Shown here one piece after another: positions 54,081 to 62,970 of a DNA stretch of 64,000 bases. The DNA comes from Nevskia sp. GTDB taxonomy: Bacteria; Pseudomonadota; Gammaproteobacteria; Nevskiales; Nevskiaceae. The translations under genes and the position numbers were made by a program. How positions within the stretch are numbered: position 1 is the first letter of the stretch; every line of letters begins with the position of its first letter. Below the pieces are notes generated by a model. It had not been told where the DNA came from. It saw nothing but the letters and a program-made list of their open reading frames with translations, and ran no database searches. The stretch lies in contig JALNYU010000004.1 in NCBI GenBank assembly GCA_023229645.1, forward strand, positions 232,463 to 296,462, given 5' to 3'.

Positions 54081-54716
54081 ATGGACGAGTACAGCAGCGA
54101 TATCGCCTTCACCCCGATCGTCAAGGAAATTCAGACTCGGCGCGGTTCGCGTGATACCTACCGCTACATGGAAGAATGCGGCAGTTGGAAAACGACAGTC
54201 ACCCCGGAGTTGGCGGCGTATCTCGCCGAACGCGATAGTTGCTATCTCGCGACGACCAACGGCCAGGGCCAACCCTATATTCAACACCGCGGCGGCCCAA
54301 AAGGTTTCTTGCGCGTGTTGGACGAGCACACAATTGCCTTTGCCGACTTCAGCGGCAATAAGCAATACATCACCACGGGCAATCTGCTCGAAAACGATCG
54401 CGCGTTCATTTTTTTGATGGACTACGGCAACCGGCGTCGAATCAAACTCTGGGGCCGTGCGCGCGTCGTCGAAGACGACGAAGCGCTGGTTGCGCAGCTC
54501 ATGCCCCGCAACTACCGCGCGCGCGCGGTACAGGCCATTTTGTTTACGCTTTCGGCCTGGGATGTGAATTGCCATCAGCACATTCCGGTTAAATTCAGCG
54601 CCTCACTGGTTGAGGCAAGCCTCGGCCAGCTGAAATCTCGGATTACCGAGCTGGAAGCCGAAAACGCCGAGCTGCGTGCCGCTTTAAACGGCGCAGCGAA
54701 TAACCCAAGTAATTGA
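54081..54716 (+). CDS. Pyridoxamine 5'-phosphate oxidase family flavoprotein
   Basis: A 211-residue split-barrel protein: LAERDSCYLATTNGQGQPYIQHRGGPKGFLRVLDEHTIAF, GNLLENDRAFIFLMDYGNRRRIKLWGRARVV, and a Glu-rich coiled coil at the C-terminus. This is the PPOX subgroup that binds flavin, probably FMN; the reaction is unknown. The ATG at 54081 is preferred over 54024. It ends just before the NTF2-like gene, probably as an operon. Confidence 0.85.
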   Translation: MDEYSSDIAFTPIVKEIQTRRGSRDTYRYMEECGSWKTTVTPELAAYLAERDSCYLATTNGQGQPYIQHRGGPKGFLRVLDEHTIAFADFSGNKQYITTGNLLENDRAFIFLMDYGNRRRIKLWGRARVVEDDEALVAQLMPRNYRARAVQAILFTLSAWDVNCHQHIPVKFSASLVEASLGQLKSRITELEAENAELRAALNGAANNPSN

Positions 54717-54727
54717 GGAGATTACAA

Positions 54728-55168
54728 ATGACAACCACGACGCCGCCGGCCAAACCGCCGGTTATCAAACCGCCGTTTACGCTGGAAACGGCAAAAGCCA
54801 AGGTAAAGGCCGCCGAAAATGCCTGGAATAGCCGCGATCCTGAGCGTTGTGCGCTGGCGTATACCGAAGATTCCGATTGGCGTAACCGCGACGAATTCTT
54901 CAAGGGTCGCGAAGCGATCAAAGCCTTCTTAAAGCGGAAATGGGCGAAGGAACTCGACTACCAGTTGATGAAGGAGCTGTGGGCATTTACCGACAACCGC
55001 ATCGCCGTGCGTTTTGAATACGAGTGGCACGACGCCGCGGGTCAGTGGTACCGCAGCCACGGCAATGAACAGTGGGAGTTCAACGAGGAAGGTTTGATGA
55101 AGCGCCGCGACGCGAGCATCAACGACGTCAAGATCGAAGAAAAAGATCGCCGTTACCGTCCCGCGTAA
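54728..55168 (+). CDS. NTF2-like protein (DUF1348)
   Basis: A 146-residue alpha+beta barrel protein: ETAKAKVKAAENAWNSRDPERCALAYTEDSDWRNRDEFFKGREAI, RFEYEWHDAAGQWYRSHGNEQWEF and RRDASINDVKI fit the DUF1348/SnoaL-like group. Function is unknown. GAGGAG lies nine bases before the ATG at 54728. It follows the PPOX gene closely. Confidence 0.87.
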   Translation: MTTTTPPAKPPVIKPPFTLETAKAKVKAAENAWNSRDPERCALAYTEDSDWRNRDEFFKGREAIKAFLKRKWAKELDYQLMKELWAFTDNRIAVRFEYEWHDAAGQWYRSHGNEQWEFNEEGLMKRRDASINDVKIEEKDRRYRPA

Positions 55169-55180
55169 ACCATCGCCATT

Positions 55181-56062
55181 TCAGCTTCGTGCGCGTTCAA
55201 CCGTGCCGCGCGCACGAAGCGCTGGCAGATATCGGCGGCTACACGGCAACTGCGTGCCATCGCGCAGCTTAAGCCGGGCGTCGCCGGTCTCGTTCGGCTC
55301 AATTTCTGCCAGATGCTCGAGATTGACAATGTAACTGCGGTGGATGCGCAGAAATCGCGCTGGATCGAGCCGGGGCTCGATGGCTGCCATCGTTGAACGC
55401 AGCGGATAAAGGCGGCCTTTTAGGTGCAAGTTCACGTAATTTCCTTCGGCGGCCAGCCACTCGATGTCATCCGCCGCCACCAGAAACTCCTTGCCGAGCT
55501 TGCGCACTAAAAAACGCGCCGGGCGCTCAATCGGCTCTACCGGCAAGCCGACATCAGGCGCCATCAGCAAACTTGCCTCACCTTGCAAGCGCAGCAGCAC
55601 AAATCGGTAGGCGTAAAGGATCGCCAGACAGTAAAAGTAGGCACGCACATCTTTCAGATATTCGTACAGCAATTCTCGCGGCCAGTTACCGAAGTTATAG
55701 GTGCTGCCGGCTACGCCGTAAGCCAATTTGCGGATCAGCACCATCGCAACAACATGCAGCACTGAGTAGCCGATACTTCCGAGCACATGCAGCGGCAGGT
55801 TTGCGCGCCAGCAATCAAAGCGCAACGGGTATCGGCGATCAAACGCAACCAACAGCGGTAATAACGCGAGCAATACACTGTTGCTGCTGAACTCCCAGAC
55901 CATCGGCTGCCAACCGGCAACACCGGCACGGCTACGGCCTAGTTCCAAAATAACAACGCCCGTGTTGAAACTGGCCTGCACGCCGTAAAACAGCGACCAC
56001 AGGCCGATTTCCCAGGCGTGGCGATGCCGTAAATAGCGTTCGAGTCGGGAGGGGTTTGCCAT
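55181..56062 (-). CDS. Membrane-anchored LytTR transcriptional regulator
   Basis: A 293-residue protein. About residues 20-165 hold four hydrophobic segments (GLWSLFYGVQASFNTGVVIL, VLLALLPLLVAF, LPLHVLGSIGYSVLHVVAMVLI and YFYCLAILYAYRFVLL). The LytTR DNA-binding domain follows (VAADDIEWLAAEGNYVNLHL, LRSTMAAIEPRLDPARFLRIHRSYIVN, QLPCSRRYLPAL). It is a one-component membrane sensor-regulator. It is divergent from the acyltransferase gene, the likely target. ATG at 56062 or 56068. Confidence 0.9.
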   Translation of the reverse strand: MANPSRLERYLRHRHAWEIGLWSLFYGVQASFNTGVVILELGRSRAGVAGWQPMVWEFSSNSVLLALLPLLVAFDRRYPLRFDCWRANLPLHVLGSIGYSVLHVVAMVLIRKLAYGVAGSTYNFGNWPRELLYEYLKDVRAYFYCLAILYAYRFVLLRLQGEASLLMAPDVGLPVEPIERPARFLVRKLGKEFLVAADDIEWLAAEGNYVNLHLKGRLYPLRSTMAAIEPRLDPARFLRIHRSYIVNLEHLAEIEPNETGDARLKLRDGTQLPCSRRYLPALRARGTVERARS

Positions 56063-56221
56063 CGGCATTGCGCATTTTAACGCTGGGCTGATGATGGCCG
56101 AACGCAACTCGTCATCAGCATCCGCAACTGGTCCCAAAATTCGGGCAATTCAGCCCTTGATACCGGCCAAATGCGTCGTGTAGCTCGATATTGGCGGTCA
56201 TATCTGCAAAACGACCTTCGC

Positions 56222-57436
56222 ATGCACAACGCTCGCCGCCATGACATCGACGCGCTGCGCGTCCTACTCTTTGCTCTGCTCATCCTTTATCACGTCGGCA
56301 TGCTTTACGCGGCCGAATGGAACTGGCACATCAAGAGCAGCTACCAAAGCGAAGGCCTGCAATATCTGATGTTGCTCGTAAACCGCTGGCGGATGCCGCT
56401 GCTATTTTTGATCTCCGGGCTCGCCTTCAATTTTCTGCGCCGAGACTGCACCGCATGGACCTTAATCCGCAGCCGTAGCCGCCGTGTTCTGCTGCCGCTG
56501 GTGTTGGGTGTTCTCGCCATCGTGCCGATTCAGCCGTATTGCCAGGGCGTGACGAATCACCTCGTCGAACCAGGCTTCGGCGCCTTCTTATTGCGCTATT
56601 ACAGCTTCCAGCCGTGGCCGAAAGACGCGTTCGACGGCTGGCAGTACGGCTTCACCTGGAACCACCTGTGGTATCTCGTCTACCTGTGGGTTTACACACT
56701 GGTATTGGTGGCGCTGCTGCCGGCGCTGGAATCACCTGCCGGGCGCACGATACGGCGCGCAGTGATCGGCCTGCGCGGCGGCTGGTTGCTGCTCTTACCC
56801 GCGCTGCCGAAATTTCTGGCGCTGAGCCTGCTCGGTGATCGCTACCCAGGCACCAACGACTTGATCCACGATTGGTACCAACACGCGCTTTATTTCAGCT
56901 ATTTCCTGCTCGGCTATTGGATCGCGACGGATGACGGAATTTGGCAAGCACTGCGCGCATTACGCCATCGGGCATTGGCGCTCGCAGTGCTGAACTGGCT
57001 TGCTTACGTTCTTATAATCAAACATTTACTAAACAACGATAGCGCTGGTTGGGCGCTGCTCGGCACACGCTTTTTGTCCGGGCTCAACACTTGGCTATGG
57101 ATCGCGACAGTTCTGGGTTGGTCCGCCGCATTGCTGAACCGCCCATTCCGCTGGCTGCCTTATGCCAACGAAGCCGTACTACCGTGGTATATCCTGCATC
57201 AGAGCTTGATCGTGGCAATTGCTTTTGTCTTGGTGCCGCTGCGCGTCGGCCCGATGTTGGAGCCGCTGGCAGTCATCGCTGGAACAATCGCCGGCTGCGC
57301 GCTGCTGTACGAATATTTAATTCGCCGTAGCGCGGTGCTCCGGCTGCTGTTCGGCCTAAAGCCGCGACCGGAGGCCGCGAAGAGAATCAATCCTTCGCCG
57401 GCGCCGGCATTTCCGCTAAGCAGCGATCACGATTAG
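56222..57436 (+). CDS. Acyltransferase family membrane protein (OpgC/acyltransferase 3)
   Basis: A 404-residue protein with ten or so hydrophobic helices. It has the acyltransferase-3 start RRHDIDALRVLLFALLILYH, the conserved NRWRMPLLFLISG, WNHLWYLVYLWVY, and late VLPWYILHQSLIV. Such proteins transfer acyl groups onto periplasmic glycans. It is divergent from the LytTR regulator. The ATG at 56222 begins the conserved motif; 56171 is less likely. Confidence 0.88.
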   Translation: MHNARRHDIDALRVLLFALLILYHVGMLYAAEWNWHIKSSYQSEGLQYLMLLVNRWRMPLLFLISGLAFNFLRRDCTAWTLIRSRSRRVLLPLVLGVLAIVPIQPYCQGVTNHLVEPGFGAFLLRYYSFQPWPKDAFDGWQYGFTWNHLWYLVYLWVYTLVLVALLPALESPAGRTIRRAVIGLRGGWLLLLPALPKFLALSLLGDRYPGTNDLIHDWYQHALYFSYFLLGYWIATDDGIWQALRALRHRALALAVLNWLAYVLIIKHLLNNDSAGWALLGTRFLSGLNTWLWIATVLGWSAALLNRPFRWLPYANEAVLPWYILHQSLIVAIAFVLVPLRVGPMLEPLAVIAGTIAGCALLYEYLIRRSAVLRLLFGLKPRPEAAKRINPSPAPAFPLSSDHD

Positions 57437-57577
57437 ATATTTTATCCCCAGCGTCAGCAACACGGGCTACCCGCAAGCCAGGATGCGCTACGCTGAGCAC
57501 GCGTCGATCTAAAGCGTAAGAACGGCGCAGGTGTCTTACTCGATCTACTGCGGCGCATCGCGCTAGCCGGTCAGTTA

Positions 57578-57630
57578 GGGCCTGTTAACACGTATGCGAT
57601 CACTGCGACCGCATAAGTGTTAACAAGCCC
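57578..57630. mobile_element. 53-bp minimal derivative of the MITE
   Basis: Left end GGGCCTGTTAACACG and right end (inverted) GGGCTTGTTAACACT, with TA on both sides (57576-57577 and 57631-57632) and only a short centre. It is the two ends of the 266-bp element brought together. It lies in the gap before the Pr6Pr gene. Confidence 0.8.
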
Positions 57631-57690
57631 TAGGACATCGCACAATCAAAATAGCGCGTGGGAATGGTGTCAGTGGGGATCAACGACAGA

Positions 57691-58392
57691 ATGCAGCCGT
57701 CGATAGCGAAACAAATGATCGGCACCGTACGGGCAACGTCCACGCAGCCGCTCGCGCGTGCGTATGCCATCGGCACCGCGACATTGATCGCGATCGGCCT
57801 CACGCTGCAGTTATATGTGTTGGTTGCGGCGCGTATCGGTGCCGGCCGCCGCGTAATCGGCGCCTTTATCGAGTTTTTTAGCTATTTCACAATCCTGACC
57901 AATATTCTGGCTGGGCTCGCACTTTTTCTGCCGCTATGGCGGCATCGTACCGCCATCACGCCATTTTTTACCCAGAACTCGGTCAATACCGGGATCGCTG
58001 TCAATATTGTTTTGGTCGACGCGTTTTACAGCCTGTTGCTACGCCATCTCTGGCAGCCCACGCCGGCACAGCAAGTTGCGGATATCTTGCTGCATGACTT
58101 AGTTCCGCCCCTGTTCCTGCTCTACTGGTGGCTGTTTTTGCCGCGCGGCCAATTTGCTTGGCGCGAACTATGGCGCTGGCTCGCCTACCCGTTAGGCTAC
58201 TTCGTTTACATGCTGTTGCTGGGCTTAATTACCAGGCACTACCCCTACCCGTTCTTCAACGTCGCCCAAGTCGGCTACGGTGAAGTGCTCCTAAATGCCG
58301 GTTTGATGCTCCCTGCCTTCGTCGGCTGCGGCGCGCTGCTTATCGGCTTGGATCGACGCAAGACCGCAACGTTGCTGCGTAATCCTGCATAA
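57691..58392 (+). CDS. Pr6Pr family membrane protein
   Basis: A 233-residue protein with six hydrophobic helices. ARAYAIGTATLIAIGLTLQL, FFSYFTILTNILAGLALFLPLW, LRHLWQPTPAQQVADILLHDLVPPLFLLYWW and YPYPFFNV match the Pr6Pr/FAR-17a-AIG1-like group. Function is unknown; some eukaryotic relatives are hydrolases. The ATG at 57691 is chosen; GTGs up to 33 bases upstream are possible. Confidence 0.82.
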   Translation: MQPSIAKQMIGTVRATSTQPLARAYAIGTATLIAIGLTLQLYVLVAARIGAGRRVIGAFIEFFSYFTILTNILAGLALFLPLWRHRTAITPFFTQNSVNTGIAVNIVLVDAFYSLLLRHLWQPTPAQQVADILLHDLVPPLFLLYWWLFLPRGQFAWRELWRWLAYPLGYFVYMLLLGLITRHYPYPFFNVAQVGYGEVLLNAGLMLPAFVGCGALLIGLDRRKTATLLRNPA

Positions 58393-58461
58393 CGTTCAGG
58401 CTCGGTTCAGTTGTAAGGCGATAGCTTACAACGCATGGAACGACACATCCGGAGTACGCCG

Positions 58462-58743
58462 ATGAAAAAACTTGCCGCTCTCGCCTGCCTCACCGTTGCT
58501 GCGCTCGCCGCACCTGTTTCAGCACACGCCGCCCACGTTTCCGTGGGCGTCGGCATTAATCTCGGAGCGCCGTATTACTACGGCAACGCCAATTACCCGT
58601 ATTACTACAGGCCGGCACCGGTTTATTACGCGCCGCCGGTGGTATACGCCCCGTACTACCGTCCGCATTACGGCTATCGCGGCTATGCGCGTCCTTACGG
58701 CTATTACGGCGAGCGTCGTCACGGCGGGCATCATCATCACTAA
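58462..58743 (+). CDS. Small secreted Tyr/Pro/His-rich protein
   Basis: A 93-residue protein: signal peptide MKKLAALACLTVAALAAPVSA, then a low-complexity segment full of Tyr, Pro, Gly and Arg, ending in a four-His tail. Such small exported proteins are common next to outer-membrane genes but have no known role. GGAG precedes the ATG. It ends immediately before the lipoprotein gene. Confidence 0.75.
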   Translation: MKKLAALACLTVAALAAPVSAHAAHVSVGVGINLGAPYYYGNANYPYYYRPAPVYYAPPVVYAPYYRPHYGYRGYARPYGYYGERRHGGHHHH

Positions 58744-58776
58744 GTGCGCAAGCGCACCGCCGACGCGAGACTTGGG

Positions 58777-59082
58777 ATGACTTTACGTTACGGCTTGGCG
58801 CCGTTGCTGTTGGCCTGCGCGCTAACCGGCTGCAATTCTGCAATCGGCTCCAGAATCACGCCAGAAAATTACGAAAAACTTGAATCCGGCATGAGCAAGG
58901 ATCAGGTCCACGCAATACTTGGTAAGCCTGATCAAGCAACTGGCGACGACATCGGCAACGTTCTTTCGCTGCTGAAAGAAACGTGGCGTGGTCGCAGCCA
59001 GACGATCACCGTCACCTATACCAACGACGCGATGGTATTAAAATCGATTGATCTGCCGGATAAGTCATCCGCCAAGCCCTAA
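58777..59082 (+). CDS. BamE/SmpA-like small lipoprotein
   Basis: A 101-residue protein with lipobox (LLLACALTGC) and then TPENYEKLESGMSKDQVHAILGKPDQATG, the hallmark of the BamE/DUF3862 fold, and strands SQTITVTYTNDAMVLKSIDL. It is anchored in the outer membrane or faces the periplasm. It is unlikely to be BamE itself because of its context. The ATG at 58777 fits the signal peptide. Confidence 0.82.
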   Translation: MTLRYGLAPLLLACALTGCNSAIGSRITPENYEKLESGMSKDQVHAILGKPDQATGDDIGNVLSLLKETWRGRSQTITVTYTNDAMVLKSIDLPDKSSAKP

Positions 59083-59097
59083 ACCTACGAGCACCGG

Positions 59098-60447
59098 ATG
59101 CCCGCTGATATCGTTGACGCCGTCACCGCCGTATTGGTCTGTGACGGCGACGTTTTTTTGCTCCGCCGACAGCCCTATCTCGCCGCTTTTCCCGGCTACG
59201 ATGCCTTTCCCGGCGGCAAGGTTGAACCCGGTGAATCCGAACAACCGCATTCAGAGCCGTTGCTGCAGTGCGTACCGCCGCAGTTTCTGCACGCGTTAAT
59301 CCGCGAACTGTGGGAAGAGCTAAGCTTTGATCTACACGCCGCGCTAGACGTCGACGACGTCATTGCGATCACCGCGCTCGGCGCCGCGCAATCACCGGCC
59401 TTCGTACCGAAGCGATTCAACACCCACTTTTTTCAGATCGAACTTCGTCGTCAGCCGGCGTTTGTACTGGACGAAAACGAGATCGAGCAAAGTCGTTGGC
59501 GGAAGCCGGCATACTGGCTCCAAGCCTACGAAAACGGCGATTTATTACTAGCGCCGCCGACATTGGCCGTACTGCAAGCATTAGCCCAAGGCGTTGACTG
59601 CCGGCCCGATCTTTCCTTTCCGCAACTACGTGATCCTGAACGCATCCCGCAGTTTGAAGCCGTCCACGGCGTACGGCATTTCTTCGTGCGCTCGAATACG
59701 CTGCCGCCAGCCGACCGCACAAACTGCTTCCTGCTCGGAGACGACGATCAAAAACGCATCCTCGTCGATCCCTCACCAAACGGCCGCGAAGAACTAGAGC
59801 GTCTCTGCCAGCAGGCCGGTGCCATCGGCTTCGACGAAGTCTTTCTAACCCATCATCATCACGACCATCGGCAATACGCGAACGAGATTGCGCGTCGTTT
59901 CAATGTGCCGATCGGCATGAGCGCCGATACCGAATCGCGCATCAACGCCCGGGAACCGCGTTTTCTCGATGGCCTCTGCATCAAAAATTACGCCGGCAAT
60001 GACGTCATCACATACTGGCACAGCCAAGCGCTACGCTTGCACGCAGTACCGGGGCACGACGAGGGCCAACTCGCATTAATGCCCGACGGCCGCGAATTCT
60101 GCATTGTCGGGGACTTGATTCAGGGCATCGGCACCGTTGTTATCGCAGCCCCGGAAGGCGATATGAGCCGCTACTTCTCAACCCTGGAAAGCATCATCGC
60201 GCTCAACCCGCGCGTGATTTATCCATCACACGGCCCCGCGCTCGGCGGTGTGTTCTATTTGCAGCAGGCGCTGAAACACCGCCGCGAGCGCGAAGCACAA
60301 ATCCTCGCGCTCTGCGACGCCGGGAATTCCCTGGAAGAAATGCTCACAAAGATCTACAAAAACGTCGATCCACGCCTGCTACCGCTAGCGCGCATGAACA
60401 TCACCAGTCATCTCGCCAAACTACGCAGCGAAGGCGCGATCACCTGA
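59098..60447 (+). CDS. Fusion of Nudix hydrolase and metallo-beta-lactamase domains
   Basis: A 449-residue protein. About residues 1-170 are a Nudix fold: GYDAFPGGKVEPGES, then LIRELWEELSFD (the box spacing is longer than normal). About 200-450 are a metallo-beta-lactamase domain with the zinc motif VFLTHHHHDHRQYANEI (HxHxDH), HAVPGHDEGQLAL and YPSHGPALGGVFYLQQALKHRREREAQIL as in LACTB2-type nucleases. The two domains may act on the same nucleotide-containing product. The start is 15 bases after the lipoprotein gene. Confidence 0.88.
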   Translation: MPADIVDAVTAVLVCDGDVFLLRRQPYLAAFPGYDAFPGGKVEPGESEQPHSEPLLQCVPPQFLHALIRELWEELSFDLHAALDVDDVIAITALGAAQSPAFVPKRFNTHFFQIELRRQPAFVLDENEIEQSRWRKPAYWLQAYENGDLLLAPPTLAVLQALAQGVDCRPDLSFPQLRDPERIPQFEAVHGVRHFFVRSNTLPPADRTNCFLLGDDDQKRILVDPSPNGREELERLCQQAGAIGFDEVFLTHHHHDHRQYANEIARRFNVPIGMSADTESRINAREPRFLDGLCIKNYAGNDVITYWHSQALRLHAVPGHDEGQLALMPDGREFCIVGDLIQGIGTVVIAAPEGDMSRYFSTLESIIALNPRVIYPSHGPALGGVFYLQQALKHRREREAQILALCDAGNSLEEMLTKIYKNVDPRLLPLARMNITSHLAKLRSEGAIT

Positions 60448-60716
60448 ATACTCTCGCCTGAACACGCTAATCGACAACAGACAAAACTGGTCGACTTAGC
60501 GACTAATTCTCAGCGTCAAACTGAAGCGGTGTATAGAGCCAGAATGCCAACTGTACGGAGGGAAGTCCAAGGATTAGTTCAGGGTGTCCACGAAACCGCA
60601 GGAACCGTCGCGTCCGCGTTGAACCGACAGTTAGGCTGGGGCGCGTAGGCAAGGTTTAGCAAGTTCACTCCATCTGCTTTGGGGTGAGTGTCCACAATAG
60701 TAAGGTAAGCACCAAC
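60448..60716. other. Intergenic stretch before the IS-rich end
   Basis: No gene is visible. The stretch separates the Nudix-MBL gene from the insertion-sequence zone and probably contains old junctions. Confidence 0.4.
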
Positions 60717-61034
60717 TCATCTATCACCCCAGAACCTGTTGTCACGGAAGACCGGCGTGCTTTTCTTCAGTATGGCTCTCCCATGCTCGTAGATGAGTGA
60801 AAGGCGTTGAGAGTCAAACGCGGAAAAACCGCTCTTCTCAAGTACTAATTGAAGATCTACTGCTTGCAGGCGCGCTCGATGCGCGTGTGCATAGCAGACG
60901 AAACCGTGGAAACGCCTCCAGGACAATGGATGCGATAAGGAGCGGTCAGAAAGATTAATAAAGCGCAGCAGCAAGGAATTTCCTCTTTTGGAAAGTCCAG
61001 GAACTGATATTTTCTCTATGGACTTATTCCACAT
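60717..61034 (-). CDS. Hypothetical protein, possibly truncated
   Basis: A 105-residue open frame (MWNKSIEKISVPGLSKRG) with no recognised domain and no clear ribosome-binding site. The sequence continues in frame upstream to about 61121, into the IS1182-type end, so the original gene may have been cut by that insertion. Low confidence. Confidence 0.3.
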   Translation of the reverse strand: MWNKSIEKISVPGLSKRGNSLLLRFINLSDRSLSHPLSWRRFHGFVCYAHAHRARLQAVDLQLVLEKSGFSAFDSQRLSLIYEHGRAILKKSTPVFRDNRFWGDR

Positions 61035-61080
61035 AGATTTTTGTGGTGTTGGTGCTTGCGGGTTTTGATTAATGTGCGGC

Positions 61081-61510
61081 CTAACGAGGCCGTAGAAAAT
61101 GCCCACCAGCGCTTTCACCAAAATGCGCGAAAGCGGTGATCGGCTCTGACGCCACGTTATTTGATCGGATTGCGATCATCTGACGATTCCATTCTGTGGC
61201 CAGCCTCGGCGGTAGCATGGCCGCGTTGGACGATATTCTACCGTTTCTGTCTTTGCTAGGTGCTTCATGGCGCCTTGCCTTGTAGCTTTTGTACGTTGTG
61301 CACCAAGGCAAACAGCTTCCACTGTGTATCCACCTTGCGTCGGGTTCTGAGCGTGAATCGTCGCAGGTGGTGATTGTGGAGATTGCCGAAGACGGGGGCC
61401 ACGATGCCGAGGCGCCGGCTGTACAGGAATCGCCCTTCACGGCTGTCGATTCGGGCTTTCATCGCGGTGGTTTGCAGGTGCAGGTCTTTGGTTTTGCTGC
61501 CGTCGAATGC
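61081..61510 (-). mobile_element. IS1182-family 3' end with transposase fragment
   Basis: 61265-61510 encodes, on the minus strand, the last ~80 residues of an IS1182-type transposase (KARIDSREGRFLYSRRLGIV, PVFGNL, RKVDTQWKLFALVHNVQKL). The rest of the gene is missing; stops cut the frame upstream. 61081-61264 is the 3' flank. The start CTAACGAGGCCGTAGAAAATG recurs at 63804, and the two copies are similar but not identical over about 200 bases. Confidence 0.82.
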
Positions 61511-61684
61511 TCATTAATAGGCGCAGACTGAGATTATGCAAGATAAATAGTGGATATTTCCAGTCTGACCCTAATTTTTTGTTTAGCAGCGTGATTCATG
61601 CCAGTTTGGGGGTTTTTCTACGGCCTCAACGCCGAAGCTCAGCCGCGGATTTGCCGCAGCGAAGCGGAGGCAAATACGGGATCT
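61511..61684. other. Gap between two insertion-sequence remnants
   Basis: No gene. It contains an imperfect inverted repeat GCGGATTTGCC/GGCAAAT (about 61645-61675). Confidence 0.35.
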
Positions 61685-61719
61685 TGACCCGATTTAGTTG
61701 ACACCCTATCCGTTGCATT

Positions 61720-62529
61720 TCAGGCAGCAGCCTTTTCATAGTCGATCGGTGATCTGTAGCCCAGCGACGAGTGTAAACGGGAGCGGTTGTAGCGTCGAAT
61801 ATAGTCCCGAATTATATCTGACAATGTTCCCTCGTCGTCGAACATAAGGCCATGGATAACGTCGGTTTTTAAAGAGTGAAAAAAAGATTCCATGTAAGCA
61901 TTGTCGTTCATCTGCCTAGGCCGATTCATGCTCTGGATGATGCCCAGCGACGCCAGCCGGGCACGATAGCCATAAGCACCCTATTCAATGCCGCGATCGG
62001 AGTGAAAGATTAGCCCCGCTTTTGGCCTTCGCCGCATCAATGCAAGGTTAAATGTCGAAAGCGTCAGCCTCATGTCGCGACGCGGTGCCAGACCCCAGCT
62101 CAATACCCGGCGCGAGTGTCGATCCATCACGACCGCCAGGTATCGCCATTGGCCGGAAACCTTCAGGTACGTTACATCACCAACCCAGACTTCATCGATG
62201 GATTCGGTCATACGCCCCAGAAGTTTGTTCGAGATCGCAAGGAAAAATTGGTGATTCCCAGGCGTGTTCTTGTGCAGCCGGCTCGCCTTGGCCTTTAGAT
62301 TGCTTTCCCGCATTAAACGCGCAACCCGCTTGCACGACACGGGGATGCCTGCCTGCTGTAGTGCGGCGTGAATCCGTGGGCTGCCATAGGTTCCTTGGCT
62401 CGCATCAAAGATTGCCTGTATCCGTCCGGTCAACCTTTTGTCTTCATGCGCGTGCGCACTTGCCTGGCGCCGCCTCCAGGCGTAATAGCCGCTCCGTGTG
62501 ACGCCATGCCGGGCGCACAATACGCTCAC
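61720..62529 (-). pseudogene. IS3-family transposase orfB, interrupted by a TAG codon
   Basis: The frame runs from the -1 shift to 61720. HTH_21 start (GYYAWRRR), then rve core WVGDVTYLKVSGQWRYLAVVMDRHSRRVLSWGL with the first two catalytic acidic residues, then LIFHSDRGIE. A TAG at 61981-61983 stands where family members have Tyr (GIEYGAY). The rest, SMNRPRQMNDNAYMESFFHSLKTDV with the final Glu, is still in frame. One point mutation killed it. Confidence 0.88.
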
Positions 62530-62888
62530 GCCAAAACGGTCCTGTGCTTCTTGGATGAAGCCGAAGATTTCATCCTTCGAACGGAACAGAACCGTATGGC
62601 TTTTTTTAATAGCTCATGCTCCTCCTTGAGCAGGGCTAGTTCCAACTTCAGCTTGGCAACTTCCTCGATATCGCGAAGCTTTCGCTTATCAATTGCGACG
62701 TCGGCGCGCCCCTTCAGCAGCCCCTCACGCTTGTGCTTCCTCCAGCGTGTCAACATCCACGGATGAATCTCCAAAGCCGCTGCAACTTGTTTGACCTGGA
62801 TGCCTCCGATCTCGGTCAACTTCACCGCCTTTAGCTTGAAATCATTCGTATACCGATAAACCTTTCGCGGTCCCGTAATCCTTGCCAT
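62526..62888 (-). CDS. IS3-family transposase orfA
   Basis: A 120-residue helix-turn-helix protein: YRYTNDFKLKAVKLTEIGGIQVKQVAAALEIHPWMLTRWRKH, then a leucine-zipper-like helix (LRDIEEVAKLKLELALLKEEHELLKKAI). The AAAAAAAG run within ELLKKAI (62600-62607 on the minus strand) is the programmed -1 frameshift site that would fuse it to orfB; the -1 frame continues into orfB without a stop. The ATG at 62888 is chosen over 62900. Confidence 0.9.
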   Translation of the reverse strand: MARITGPRKVYRYTNDFKLKAVKLTEIGGIQVKQVAAALEIHPWMLTRWRKHKREGLLKGRADVAIDKRKLRDIEEVAKLKLELALLKEEHELLKKAIRFCSVRRMKSSASSKKHRTVLA

Positions 62889-62970
62889 TATTCTCTCCAA
62901 CCTTGTTGGGTCAGAGTGTCAACTATTTCGGGTCAAGTCCCTACGTCGGATGGAGCTCCTTGTTGGGCCA

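Larger units (their letters stand above)
61685..62935 (-). mobile_element. IS3-family insertion sequence (1251 bp)
   Basis: Terminal inverted repeats read TGACCCGATTTAGTTGACACCC at the left end, with about 3 mismatches at the right end. orfA and orfB lie on the minus strand with a -1 slippery run between them. The size is typical of IS3. No clear target duplication is visible. orfB has a nonsense codon, so it is probably immobile unless helped in trans. Confidence 0.87.
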
